Of a stretch of DNA of 64,000 bases, positions 39,785 to 48,619 are shown piece by piece. Source of the stretch: Microbulbifer sp. THAF38 (GTDB taxonomy: Bacteria > Pseudomonadota > Gammaproteobacteria > Pseudomonadales > Cellvibrionaceae); NCBI RefSeq assembly GCF_009363535.1, contig NZ_CP045369.1, positions 3,359,001 through 3,423,000 on the forward strand. Direction: 5' to 3'. Made by a program: the position numbers and the translations under genes. Numbering within the stretch: position 1 is the stretch's first letter; each line of letters opens with the position of its first letter. The notes under the pieces were generated by a model. It did no database searches and was not told the DNA's origin. It saw nothing but the letters and a program-made list of their open reading frames with translations.

Positions 39785-39994
39785 TTATTTTAACGGCGTA
39801 ATCAATCCCTCAAGGCCTTCGATCTTGATCTCCAAAGTCAGGGCCATCAGCTGCCCCAACTTCCCCTCAGGAAAGCCCTCTTTGGCAAACCAAAGCAGAT
39901 ACTCCTCGGGGAGATCAATCAACGGCCTGCCCGCATATTTACCGAAGGGCATTGGGGTTCGTGCAATATCAACCAACTGCTGCTTTTCAAACAT
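39785..39994 (-). CDS. DUF3820-family small protein
   Basis: The product is 69 residues. The conserved MPFGKYAGRPLIDLPEEYLLWF and GKLGQLMALTLEIK segments define DUF3820, sometimes labelled a putative quorum-sensing-regulated virulence factor. The motif resembles the GKYKG-type small folds seen in nuclease-associated domains, but no function is established. The start at 39994 is set by AAGGAG eight bases upstream; the frame from 40009 is less likely. It is monocistronic. Confidence 0.8.
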   Translation of the reverse strand: MFEKQQLVDIARTPMPFGKYAGRPLIDLPEEYLLWFAKEGFPEGKLGQLMALTLEIKIEGLEGLITPLK

Positions 39995-40146
39995 CGCAAA
40001 CTCCTTCAACCCTCTTATTTTGTACTATACGCGGCTAACAACTTAGATATTTGTTGCTGACCTACCCCCACCTTACACTGGCTGCGGAATAATTCGGTCA
40101 GCTTTGCCGAATTTTTATACCTCAAGCATCACTGAAAGAGGTGACT

Positions 40147-40416
40147 ATGCGTATCAAAGCCATTAAATATCTCTGCCTCACCGCAGTGTTGACTGCGGGC
40201 CTTGGCGGCCAGGGCTGCGCCAATATGAGTGATACTGACCGCCGCATAGGAACCGGCATCGGTGTTGGTGCCGTAACCGGCGCCCTGATCAGTGGTGGCC
40301 GCCCCGGTGGCACCGCGGCAGGTGCAGTTCTCGGTGCGGGTGCCGGCTACCTTTATGATAGAGACAGAAAGCGCAGAGACTACTATCGCTATCGCGGTCG
40401 CTACTATCGCTATTAA
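40147..40416 (+). CDS. Glycine-zipper envelope protein, possible lipoprotein
   Basis: The product is 89 residues. An N-terminal signal sequence ends near GLGGQGCANM, a weak lipobox around Cys24. Then comes a glycine-zipper region with repeated small residues, GTGIGVGAVTGALISGG and GTAAGAVLGAGAGYL. The highly basic, Tyr-rich tail is RRDYYRYRGRYYRY. Glycine-zipper proteins of this kind (17-kDa antigen, SlyB and OsmB-like) insert into or lie on the envelope and often respond to stress. AGAGGTG is just upstream of ATG 40147; a GTG at 40141 is less likely. The function is unknown. Confidence 0.7.
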   Translation: MRIKAIKYLCLTAVLTAGLGGQGCANMSDTDRRIGTGIGVGAVTGALISGGRPGGTAAGAVLGAGAGYLYDRDRKRRDYYRYRGRYYRY

Positions 40417-40563
40417 TTCTTAGTGGAGAATAGATAGGCTAGGAGCAGTTGCCTGGCTTATCCCGCGGTGCGGCTAGCCACACCGCGGGATATCCATGAA
40501 GAACTGGGAATTGACCACAAAATATCTCAGCCTAGGAATTAGCCCCTTTCCAGGCAAACCAAA

Positions 40564-40749
40564 CTAGAGCAACTTGGTCTTGGTTTTTCCGCAGCGCTCA
40601 CAAGAGTATTCGGTAACGAGTTTACCCTGCTTCACATCAAATTTACGCTCGGTGACCACTTTCCATTTGTGGAAACCTTCCCGGCAAAGAGTGCTGCCCT
40701 TATGCTTCTGCCAAGCAGTTTTTCTTTTAAAAGGAATTACATCTCCCAT
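40564..40749 (-). CDS. Small zinc-ribbon-like protein, unknown function
   Basis: The product is 61 residues and basic. It starts MGDVIPFKRKTAWQKHKG and has Cys/His-containing TLCREGFHKWKVV and a C-terminal CERCGKTKTKLL. One Cys, one His and the CxxC pair could bind zinc. I recognise the overall look from small uncharacterised proteins in related marine bacteria but cannot name a family. It is a good candidate for a real gene because the sequence is compact and protein-like, with no overlapping gene. The start could be 40749 or 40761; the ribosome-binding site is weak. Confidence 0.6.
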   Translation of the reverse strand: MGDVIPFKRKTAWQKHKGSTLCREGFHKWKVVTERKFDVKQGKLVTEYSCERCGKTKTKLL

Positions 40750-40760
40750 ATGTTCTCGCA

Positions 40761-40814
40761 CAATAAAGTTTGAACACTAATTTTATTTTGGAACAATAAA
40801 GTTTGAACACTAAT
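40761..40814 (+). repeat. 21-bp direct repeat, two copies 33 bp apart
   Basis: The 21-bp unit CAATAAAGTTTGAACACTAA(T) occurs at 40761-40781 and exactly again at 40794-40814. It lies just upstream of the small zinc-ribbon-like gene. It could be a tandem regulatory site or a slippage duplication. Confidence 0.75.
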
Positions 40815-41072
40815 CACTTCAAGAGCCTAAATGTACCTTTGGGGTATCAAACAGGTGAGATAAATGAAGAGGTAAGTTGCTTCAAATTACACACACATAC
40901 CGACAATTTTATCCTAAAAAAAGAAAAAATTAGATATAGCATACCAAAAAAATCTTTATTAAAAAAATTCTTTCTATTTATTTGCTTATTGGTTGGTTAC
41001 AAATCTAGCGCTCATACCTCATCATTACAAGTGAACCACCCGATCTTTGATGGAATCCATCTAGATTTGTAG

Positions 41073-41409
41073 CAACGCAGCCACTAATCCTCGGCAATGG
41101 AGCGCTCAGTCAGAAAGGTCAGAAATAAAAGAGTTATCTAGGTGGTAAAGACACGTCTAACGCCGCCCCCAGCTGCATTTCCCTACTTAACCAGGGAAAT
41201 TAATAAACCCCAGCCCCCATAGCCTCTGAAATTCCCTATCAGATAGCAGGAATACACCTTTCGATAATCACAGATACTCAAGGTTCATATCTCTATCCAG
41301 AGATGGCTAATTCTGCGCTCTTGCAAGAGCGATCAATCGAGAATTACTCTCCTCCCAGTTTGCCTATGATAATTAGTAAGTGCCGGGAGGGTGCGCGTGC
41401 ATTTTGAAT
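41073..41409. other. Intergenic region downstream of the lipid operon
   Basis: It holds a perfect 16-bp palindrome, CGCTCTTGCAAGAGCG, at 41316-41331, about 80 bases beyond the MaoC stop. No T-run follows. It may be a transcript end or a processing site. No gene was recognised. Confidence 0.45.
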
Positions 41410-42102
41410 TCAGAAGTAAAGTTTCAGCACACTATCCGCAACACAAACCAGGCGACCTGAACCTTCAACCTCTACCTCAATATGATTGATCATTTCCACA
41501 CTACGCTTCGATGGCACCAGGGACTTTAAAGTCGTACGAGCTCGGATACGATTGCCAGTCTTAACTGGATAAGGAAAACGCACCTGTTCAAGGCCGCAGT
41601 TTATAATCATTCTAGCTTCAGGGTAAGGCGGTTTTTCCGGATTGACAGCATCGGTGAGCTCGGGAATTAGCGATAGGACCAAAAAGCCGTGGGCAATTGT
41701 GCCTCCAAACGGCGATTCAGCCCTTGCTCGTTCTGGATCAATATGAATCCACTGGCGGTCTCCAGTTACTTCGGCAAAACTGTCAATGCGCGACTGGTCA
41801 ACTACAATCCAGCGCCCAATATATATCTGCTGACCAATACGTGCTTGCCAGTCTTGGTAGAAAGCGATGGCCTTAGGGTTCTTAATGACTTGTAATTCAC
41901 GATTGGTAGCAGGATCAACAACCGGCCCAGCTTTCGAAGTCCATGAATTTTTAAGCAAGTTACTGATGTAATAGGACAACTGATGCAGGTGATTATCATG
42001 GGTGCTTTTGAGGTCCAAATTGTTAATCCGAGCCCTAAGCAACCTTTCCTTTTCCCTGATGTACTCGAGCACGTCCATCATCTCATCCTGTATTAATGAC
42101 AT
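41410..42102 (-). CDS. MaoC-like dehydratase/hotdog domain protein
   Basis: The product is 230 residues. An N-terminal helical extension of about 75 residues precedes a hotdog fold of the MaoC/FabZ-like hydratase class. The motif AEVTGDRQWIHIDPERA followed by SPFGGTIAHGFLVLSL carries the catalytic Asp and His (R-hydratase 2 type). These enzymes hydrate 2-enoyl or dehydrate 3-hydroxyacyl thioesters. Its place at the end of a fatty acyl/ACP operon suggests it acts on an ACP- or CoA-bound acyl chain. The start could be 42102 or the Met pair near 42080, which sits behind AGGA. It is the last gene of the eleven-gene operon, 67 bases after the PPTase gene. Confidence 0.85.
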   Translation of the reverse strand: MSLIQDEMMDVLEYIREKERLLRARINNLDLKSTHDNHLHQLSYYISNLLKNSWTSKAGPVVDPATNRELQVIKNPKAIAFYQDWQARIGQQIYIGRWIVVDQSRIDSFAEVTGDRQWIHIDPERARAESPFGGTIAHGFLVLSLIPELTDAVNPEKPPYPEARMIINCGLEQVRFPYPVKTGNRIRARTTLKSLVPSKRSVEMINHIEVEVEGSGRLVCVADSVLKLYF

Positions 42103-42169
42103 TGAAGCAGCGTAACTGGACCTAAAATTAATTTTGTGCGGCAGCTACTTCCAACTCCACGTCTTGTTT

Positions 42170-42928
42170 CTAAAACGCCTTGCGGCTGAGTAGGTTAAAA
42201 TGGTTTGTTTCCAATCGACCCAAAGGCGACAACGCCGGCGACTCCATCGCTACACAAAGCCAATAGCGTTGCGCCAACGTGCAAAGGTTAAACCAAAAGC
42301 TCCCCATTTCTCTTACCTTACACTCAAGCCACGTGGCTGGTTGCGAGTTAAGCAAAGATACAAGATCAAACTCGATCGTAGAAAAAGGCAGTCGAAGCCC
42401 CAAACCACACACTTTGGACACAGACTCTTTAATGCACCAAACCCTTGTTAACAATTCACAGTGAGCAGTGCTTGGGATAGTCATTACCTGGTCATATTGC
42501 TCTGGACTAAGTAAATGCCTGAAATTTAGACCTGAGCCCAGTTCACGAGCAAGGGGCTCCAGATCTATACCTGGATCAACGGTAGAGCTAAGCGCAATCG
42601 CGACCACACCACTAGCATGAGAAATACTAAATTTTATTGGGGCCACACTTTGGTTTAAAACTCTAGGCCTGCCTTGCTCATCAGGGAAAATTTCCCAATC
42701 TGCCGGCAAAATACTTACGCCACTTTTAGCGGATAAAACATAACGCAATAGGTAACGACCAAGCAGAAAATGTAGGCCCGCCGCTCGATTAACAATCCCA
42801 CTATATCTTTTCTGCTCAGCCTCGCTAACTGTGGTGAAGACAGTTTGCGGATCATGCTCGATTAGAGTTTCAAACTCCTTCACGGTAGCAATCCAAAGAC
42901 CTATATCCCTGTTAACTCCAGTCTTCAT
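42170..42928 (-). CDS. 4'-Phosphopantetheinyl transferase (Sfp-type)
   Basis: The product is 252 residues. It has FSISHASGVVAIALSS, the metal-binding VDPGIDLEPLAR and RVWCIKESVSKVCGLGL (the W-x-x-KE signature of Sfp-type transferases). It loads the phosphopantetheine arm from CoA onto Ser of a carrier protein, most likely the ACP encoded in the same operon. A dedicated transferase inside the operon supports a self-contained carrier-protein pathway. It starts nine bases after the stop of the outer-membrane protein gene. Confidence 0.9.
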   Translation of the reverse strand: MKTGVNRDIGLWIATVKEFETLIEHDPQTVFTTVSEAEQKRYSGIVNRAAGLHFLLGRYLLRYVLSAKSGVSILPADWEIFPDEQGRPRVLNQSVAPIKFSISHASGVVAIALSSTVDPGIDLEPLARELGSGLNFRHLLSPEQYDQVMTIPSTAHCELLTRVWCIKESVSKVCGLGLRLPFSTIEFDLVSLLNSQPATWLECKVREMGSFWFNLCTLAQRYWLCVAMESPALSPLGRLETNHFNLLSRKAF

Positions 42929-42937
42929 AGGGTCCGC

Positions 42938-44125
42938 TCAAAAAGAATAATGCAACTTAAACTCGATAAAATCCTCATCCCGTACTGGATACAGCCAAGT
43001 ATCACTGCGGCCCACATTGAGGAATAAAAACGCCCGAGTTTCGATTCTAAAATAATCGCTCAGACGGTGTTCTAAGCCTAAGTCGAGGTAGTTGCCATGA
43101 CTATCGAAGTCATAACTTATGACCCCTCGAAATTCGCTGTCACCGGTATCACCGAAGCTAGCTCTAAGGCCGACAAAGAGATCGTTCTGACCTAATGTTT
43201 CAGCTTGCTCATCCCTATCGTCGATTAGATATTCGGCGATCAAGGACAGATCTTGCATACTATCCGGTAGCGAATAAATCGGGTGCTCAAGGCCAACGTT
43301 TGCAGCAAAGAAACCTTGCTCCAGTTCGCGACCAGTTTTCGCTTCCAACTTCAAGGTCGTGTCGCCGAGGAGATAAAGTGTGTCCAGTAAAAAATTCTCG
43401 GTTTCGATGTAAAAGGGAGTCAACATCGTCGCTGAAGGGCTAGGCCTTACCAGTAGTGGCGCCCGCCTAGTGCCTCTGAAGTAACCGATCCCTGTTTCTA
43501 AATCACCAGCGTAAAAATGGCCTCGCAGAGCAACATCTCCACCTCTATTCGAGCTTTCAAAAAGTGCCCGGTCCGAAATCGGTAGTCCGAATGACGGGCG
43601 CTCTGGAAATTCTCGCTCACGAAAAGTTGGCAGATAGAATATCGATAGTTCGCCGTTATCAAAACGCAGACCTAAAGATGCGAAGGTCTGCCCCATCTTT
43701 TCCTTTCCGTCGATAGCTTGGCGCAAGTCAGCCTGATTAAGTACATTGACTATATTCAGAGATTCAGAAACGCCCCAAAAGAAAGTGCTAACACCAAGAT
43801 TCAGCGATAACTGATCACGGCGCCAGTGAAGGCTGGCTTGGCGGATATCGGCATAACGACGCTCCCCATCCTGCTTATCCCAGCTACCAAACAACCGCAG
43901 CTTATAGCCAGTATCACCAATATCCCCCTCAGCATTTGCTTCAATTTCCAGCCCCGGTCCGAAGCGGTAGCTATCATCAATGGCCAGCGACTCCTCTTCT
44001 GCAAATATACGAGCCGTGGCCGCGATATCAACAGAATACTTGTCAACCTTGACCTCTGCGAGGACCGGCATAATGGTAAGGCTTAGACACAGCTGCACCC
44101 AAAACGCTAAACGCAAGACCCCCAT
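42938..44125 (-). CDS. Outer-membrane beta-barrel protein of lipid-export operon
   Basis: The product is 395 residues with a signal peptide (MGVLRLAFWVQLCLSL, then PVLA). The rest consists of amphipathic beta strands with many aromatic belt residues and ends FIEFKLHYSF, the terminal Phe expected of a BAM substrate. It loosely resembles DUF1302/alginate-export type barrels, but I cannot assign a named family. It is encoded four bases after a LolA-like protein and next to an MMPL transporter. It is a candidate outer-membrane part of the same lipid-transfer route. ATG 44125 is set by AAGGG directly upstream, overlapping the preceding stop. Confidence 0.6.
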   Translation of the reverse strand: MGVLRLAFWVQLCLSLTIMPVLAEVKVDKYSVDIAATARIFAEEESLAIDDSYRFGPGLEIEANAEGDIGDTGYKLRLFGSWDKQDGERRYADIRQASLHWRRDQLSLNLGVSTFFWGVSESLNIVNVLNQADLRQAIDGKEKMGQTFASLGLRFDNGELSIFYLPTFREREFPERPSFGLPISDRALFESSNRGGDVALRGHFYAGDLETGIGYFRGTRRAPLLVRPSPSATMLTPFYIETENFLLDTLYLLGDTTLKLEAKTGRELEQGFFAANVGLEHPIYSLPDSMQDLSLIAEYLIDDRDEQAETLGQNDLFVGLRASFGDTGDSEFRGVISYDFDSHGNYLDLGLEHRLSDYFRIETRAFLFLNVGRSDTWLYPVRDEDFIEFKLHYSF

Positions 44126-44129
44126 ACCC

Positions 44130-44927
44130 TTAATCCCGGAGTGTATTGCGATGGAAATTCGCAACTGAGAGACCGGTACCAAACTCGATGCGGCTATAGC
44201 TTAAGATCGTTACGTTTCCACTCTGCTGATTATGCATAACCACCTCCATGGGCCTCCAATAACGATCGTCGTAGAGGCGAAAATCCCTTGCGGAAAAAGT
44301 CTTGAGCAGCGTTTCCTTACGGTCGAAATAGTCTATACGGAAGATACGTCGAGCACTCTGATCAACCCAGACCCGCTGCCGGCTATATGCAGAGTGAGAG
44401 TCTTCTGGCACTCGGTCAATTACGTCACAAACCAGGGCACCATCTTCGCATGATTCCTCTCTCACGTAGGTATAGCGGAAATCGTCGACCGCCTTATCAG
44501 ACAAGTCCTCGAACGAAAACTCACTACCGACGAACGCACCACTCTTATTGCGAGATGAGATCCTCTTAATACGGGAATAGGCAGGCAAATATAACCACTG
44601 CTTATCGGTATCCTCTAACTGCGGATGCGTTAGAAGCGCCGTGCCCCGGATATCGGCAGGAAAATTGAAGCGGATTAACGATTTGTCTCCACCCTCGTGA
44701 CTCTCAAGTGAGCTGATCTGCAGTTCACGTCGAGTTTCATCTCCGGCCCTGTTGCGTAGAATCATCGTCAATTCGGCAACACTGTCGCCGTAACCAAGAT
44801 CACGGTTATCCACTGCCACTGCGACCTCCCGCCCCTTTCTAACATCGCTAGCAGCGCCTTGAACCGGCAAACCGATTAGGCCACAAAGTATTGTCACTGG
44901 AAGGAGGAGACGGTAATCAGTTCGCAT
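44130..44927 (-). CDS. LolA-like outer-membrane lipoprotein-sorting protein
   Basis: The product is 265 residues with a signal peptide ending near GLPVQGAAS. The mature protein is a half-barrel LolA/LolB-like fold with RNRAGDETRRELQIS, DKQWLYLPAYSRIKRI and YFDRKETLLKTFSARDF. It is the type usually annotated as outer membrane lipoprotein-sorting protein and found beside MMPL/RND transporters. It would accept a hydrophobic product from the inner-membrane pump and carry it through the periplasm. Its start overlaps the MMPL gene end by 11 bases. Confidence 0.8.
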   Translation of the reverse strand: MRTDYRLLLPVTILCGLIGLPVQGAASDVRKGREVAVAVDNRDLGYGDSVAELTMILRNRAGDETRRELQISSLESHEGGDKSLIRFNFPADIRGTALLTHPQLEDTDKQWLYLPAYSRIKRISSRNKSGAFVGSEFSFEDLSDKAVDDFRYTYVREESCEDGALVCDVIDRVPEDSHSAYSRQRVWVDQSARRIFRIDYFDRKETLLKTFSARDFRLYDDRYWRPMEVVMHNQQSGNVTILSYSRIEFGTGLSVANFHRNTLRD

Positions 44928-47262
44928 TATTTAGTTCCTTGTCGGTACGAAATTGCAGGTTCGACGTACGTGTCCTGCGCATAAAGGTTAGAACCAAGGC
45001 CGGTAGTAATATCAAGTCAAACACCAATGCCAACACAATAGACATCCCCGTGAGCATACCCATCTGGGCATTTTTCTCGAACGCCGAGGTCGACAATAGA
45101 AGGAAGCCTATCACTAGCAGCATTGAGCTAATCACGATCCCACCCATAGTCTTACTAATGGTTTCGCTTACGCTATCTTCAGGACTGAGCCCCCGCTTTA
45201 GACCGTTGACATACTGATAGAGGAAGTGAACTGTATCATCGACGATTATGCCGATCGCCATTGCCGACACCCCAGCCAGCCCCATTGAGATTTGACCATT
45301 AACGAGATACCAAAATCCAAATGCTGCCGCGACTGGAAGCAGGTTTGGAACCAAGCTCAATAGACCAATATCGAGTGAGCGGAATACCAGCATCAACGTC
45401 AATGAAATCACCACAAACGCTAGCGAGGCACCTTCAAGGAGACTTACAATATTTGATTGACCAATGTGGGAAAAAATCACTGCGGGACTGCTGTGATAGA
45501 TATCAATGGAGCGAGGTTGGTTTTGCAATAACCACTCTTCGACCCGTTTTTCAAAAGCAATTAAGCCCACCGAGCTTAGATTCTTTAATCGTGCAGTCAG
45601 TTTCACCGAGGATTTATTCAAATTCACCTGATGGGTCACATCACGACCAAACGGCAACGACATCTCGTATAGCAGGAACTGCTGTGCAGCGGTAATTGTA
45701 TCGCCAGGTAACCGGTAAGAGTCCTCATCACCACCATTCATCAAACGGTTAAGATCCTTGATTCGGTGCAGGGGGCTTGCAGTTGTAAAAACTTCTGGCT
45801 GCTCATGTAGCCAGTCATCGAATGTATCAAGAAACTGTAAAAACTCTGGCTGAAACATACCGTTCTGCTCTGGTACCGAGAGCGAGTAATCGATTGTATA
45901 AATACCAGAAAAGTGGCGATCGATACGTTCAGAATCAGCACGGAAGGGCTGCGACTCATCAAAATAGCGGATTAAATCATCGTTTAATTGATTCAATGGA
46001 CTGAGTGCAGCGACGCATAGGGACAAAGGTAGCATTAGCCACAATATCCGCTGGCGGTAAGCGATAACCCAGCCTGACAACAAAGCCATGCGATTAATCA
46101 GTCGGTTGGCACCTGTTTCCCGCGTTGAAAAACGAATACGCAGCAGAAGCTGTGGTAGAACCGTCAACGACAAAAGTAGCGAGAAGAGCACACCTAAGGC
46201 AACTATATTGCCAAGATCTCGAAACGGCGGTGAGTCACTGAAATTCATCGCCAGAAAACCGATAATAGTAGTGACATGGCTCACCGCAATCGGCTTGAGA
46301 TTGCGCCGGTAGGATTGCAAGACTGCTTCTTCACGAGAAACACCACTGCGTATCTGGCGCTGAATATAGCTGAGGATGTGGATGGCCGACGCTACTATCA
46401 CCGTGAACATGATGATTGGAGCCGATACTGATGGCGCAGACAATTGAATACCGAGCCAACCAGCTAGACCCAAAGACCCTAGCAGTGCCAACACTACTAC
46501 CGTCAAAATAGCGCCACCTGCAGCAGGTGATCCGAGAATTAGAGCAGCGCTGACCAGCACAAAAAGGATCATCAACGGTATCAGCGTGATGAAGTCTTTT
46601 TTTGCCGCCTGGAAAAAGGCACCGTTCATCTCCACCACACCGGTGACAAAAAAACGATGATCCGGATATTCCATCTTGAATGACTTAATCAATTCATCGA
46701 CAGCACCGGTAACGGCTAGCACTTCGGCCTTATGGTCTAACCCTGGCAACCGAATGGTCGCATTGATCGCGGTAAATCGTCCGTTCTTACTAACCAAATT
46801 GCCAACCAAGTCCCTCTCACTACTAGCGGCAGTTTCAATAAAGGCGATCCTTTGCGGCGTCAATTCGTCAAGCTCGTAGACGAACTCCTCAATCAAAATA
46901 TCATCGTCTTCAGCAGAGCTATAGGGGAAGTTCGTTAGCGAATCTACTCGAGAGACATGGGCCGTCCGCCACAACGCGCGTGTCATTTCATGTATAAGGC
47001 TCAGAGTACGCTGGTTGTAGATGTTGTCATCCACCGGTTCAATCATGATGAACACGTTATCAGTCGTGCTATAAGTATCTTGCATCTGCTCCAAGCGCAG
47101 TAGGTCACGATCGTTATCATCGAAGAAAACGCGATAATCACTGGCCAGCCCCATCCGTTTTAGGCCAACAGCCGACATCAATGTGAGCAACAGCACCAGC
47201 GCTAATAGCCACTTACTGGCGCCAGAGCGAATGATCCAATCGGTCTTTATATTTTTGTTCAA
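44917..47262 (-). CDS. MMPL-type RND lipid transporter
   Basis: The product is 781 residues. The first membrane helix (WLLALVLLLTLMSAVG) is followed by a periplasmic loop of about 200 residues. Then there is a six-helix bundle, a second loop, and a second bundle with SMGLAGVSAMAIGIIVDDTV, the Asp-pair proton-relay motif of this group. MMPL/HpnN-type pumps move hydrophobic lipids out of the inner membrane. With the LolA-like and barrel proteins downstream it forms a plausible three-part route to the outer membrane. It overlaps the FMO-like gene by four bases (ATGA). Confidence 0.88.
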   Translation of the reverse strand: MNKNIKTDWIIRSGASKWLLALVLLLTLMSAVGLKRMGLASDYRVFFDDNDRDLLRLEQMQDTYSTTDNVFIMIEPVDDNIYNQRTLSLIHEMTRALWRTAHVSRVDSLTNFPYSSAEDDDILIEEFVYELDELTPQRIAFIETAASSERDLVGNLVSKNGRFTAINATIRLPGLDHKAEVLAVTGAVDELIKSFKMEYPDHRFFVTGVVEMNGAFFQAAKKDFITLIPLMILFVLVSAALILGSPAAGGAILTVVVLALLGSLGLAGWLGIQLSAPSVSAPIIMFTVIVASAIHILSYIQRQIRSGVSREEAVLQSYRRNLKPIAVSHVTTIIGFLAMNFSDSPPFRDLGNIVALGVLFSLLLSLTVLPQLLLRIRFSTRETGANRLINRMALLSGWVIAYRQRILWLMLPLSLCVAALSPLNQLNDDLIRYFDESQPFRADSERIDRHFSGIYTIDYSLSVPEQNGMFQPEFLQFLDTFDDWLHEQPEVFTTASPLHRIKDLNRLMNGGDEDSYRLPGDTITAAQQFLLYEMSLPFGRDVTHQVNLNKSSVKLTARLKNLSSVGLIAFEKRVEEWLLQNQPRSIDIYHSSPAVIFSHIGQSNIVSLLEGASLAFVVISLTLMLVFRSLDIGLLSLVPNLLPVAAAFGFWYLVNGQISMGLAGVSAMAIGIIVDDTVHFLYQYVNGLKRGLSPEDSVSETISKTMGGIVISSMLLVIGFLLLSTSAFEKNAQMGMLTGMSIVLALVFDLILLPALVLTFMRRTRTSNLQFRTDKELNNAN

Positions 47263-48326
47263 GGTATTTCTTTCCTTTCGGATAAAAAGGCTCGCAGCGG
47301 CACCATTACTCGCTCTACATCCTTCTCAACCCCCATTACCAGCTCCGACGCTCGACAACTAAGCCATTTACGTCCCACTAAGAAAAGCCCAGGCTCTGGA
47401 GTCCTTCCATAGTTTTCAATGAAGCCCCTCTCATCGACACAGTGCGGCAACTTTAGCCAGCTCGTTCGGTCGCAATAGCCTGTTGCCCAAATCACTGTAT
47501 CTATGTCATGCCAACCGACGGAGTCGAAACGGATTTGACGGCCAGAGCACTCCAAAGCACGGCCAACAATCTTTACGCCTTTAGCCTTCAGCCGTCTATT
47601 GTTGTATTCACCACAGGGGACAGGGTTACGCTTTTTTAATATCTTCGCGATGAGGCTGTTCTTATCGGCGGAAAGGATACGCAAGCGATCAAGCCACCAA
47701 AAAATATCACGTCCGAACAAACGGTTGGGAGGCAGGCCACGTGGGGAACCCGTGGCCAAAAACACATTGCAACGTCCCGCTAGCCGGTCCACGATCTGAC
47801 GCCCAGTAGCACCATCCCCAATAACGGCAACAGTGTGGCCATCAGAAATGACATCGGTTGAGGCGAGACTACCGTCTAGTTGCTGCACCTCTCCAGCAAG
47901 TTGGGAACTTATCGCCGGCACCTGGGGTATCTGATTAGCACCAGTTGCATTGACGATACTGGTGGCGAGCAGAGACGTGCCGTCGGCAAGGTCGACCTGA
48001 AAACTGCCGTTCGAAAGGCGATCGAGACCAACAACTTCACAGCCTTCTCGAACCTGAAGATCAAAGTGGCCTGCATAGCTGACCAAATAATCAGCTATTT
48101 CTACTGTAGTCGGGAAGCCCTCAGGATCGCCCGGAAAGGCTAGTCCTGGCAGGGCACAGAATTGACGTGAAGTGAATAGCTTCATACCTTCGAGCCGGTT
48201 ACGCCAAACGTCGCCAATACTATCCCGTTCAAGCAGAAGGTAGTTGAGATCAGCCTGCTGCAGCATTCGTGCGGTGTGAAGACCGAACTGGCCTCCACCG
48301 ATAACTATGCAATCAAGTCGCGACAT
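47259..48326 (-). CDS. FMO/CzcO-like flavin-dependent monooxygenase
   Basis: The product is 355 residues. FAD-binding CIVIGGGQFGLHTARML and the NAD(P)-binding VAVIGDGATGRQIVDRL are clear, with the ATGY-type motif VIWATGYCDRTSW. This matches single-component flavoprotein monooxygenases such as CzcO/YpiL and FMO-like enzymes; a pure reductase is also possible. It could oxidise sulfur, nitrogen or a carbon of the acyl product in this operon. The ATG at 48326 shares a base with the ACP stop (TGATG), which sets the start. Confidence 0.8.
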   Translation of the reverse strand: MSRLDCIVIGGGQFGLHTARMLQQADLNYLLLERDSIGDVWRNRLEGMKLFTSRQFCALPGLAFPGDPEGFPTTVEIADYLVSYAGHFDLQVREGCEVVGLDRLSNGSFQVDLADGTSLLATSIVNATGANQIPQVPAISSQLAGEVQQLDGSLASTDVISDGHTVAVIGDGATGRQIVDRLAGRCNVFLATGSPRGLPPNRLFGRDIFWWLDRLRILSADKNSLIAKILKKRNPVPCGEYNNRRLKAKGVKIVGRALECSGRQIRFDSVGWHDIDTVIWATGYCDRTSWLKLPHCVDERGFIENYGRTPEPGLFLVGRKWLSCRASELVMGVEKDVERVMVPLRAFLSERKEIP

Positions 48327-48598
48327 CAACTGCGCTCCAAAGCTGTTCTTGAAAAATTCTTTTCGAGATGTGCCACAAGAGCGTTAATCGTTGGGTAGTC
48401 GAAGGCTAGCGTCGGATCGATGTCAACAGAGAGGTGGTCCTCCACCATAGTCGATAGCTGGACATGGTCTGCCGAGTCTAGACCTAGACTTGAGAAAGAG
48501 GTGTCACTGTGCTTATCAATCGAAAATTCTGGTGTCTTAGCAGCGATAAAATCTGTGATCTGTTCCACCAGGTTTTTCATTCTAAATTCATTCGTCAT
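48326..48598 (-). CDS. Acyl carrier protein
   Basis: The product is 90 residues with the carrier-protein signature GLDSADHVQL, in which Ser42 would carry phosphopantetheine. The rest follows the four-helix ACP pattern (LVEQITDFIAAKTPEF, then PTINALVAHLE). It is not the fatty-acid-synthesis AcpP (fabF/fabG are not adjacent) and lies between the FAAL and FMO-like genes. It is therefore most likely the dedicated carrier loaded by the FAAL. The encoded PPTase would activate it. Start 48598 has AGGA upstream; an internal ATG at 48580 is possible. Confidence 0.92.
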   Translation of the reverse strand: MTNEFRMKNLVEQITDFIAAKTPEFSIDKHSDTSFSSLGLDSADHVQLSTMVEDHLSVDIDPTLAFDYPTINALVAHLEKNFSRTALERS

Positions 48599-48619
48599 CT
48601 TATATTTCCTATCAACGGT

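Noticed and set aside
40803..41072. Open frame of 89 residues after the direct repeats
   Set aside because: It is AT-rich with no ribosome-binding site or conserved pattern and starts inside the repeat.
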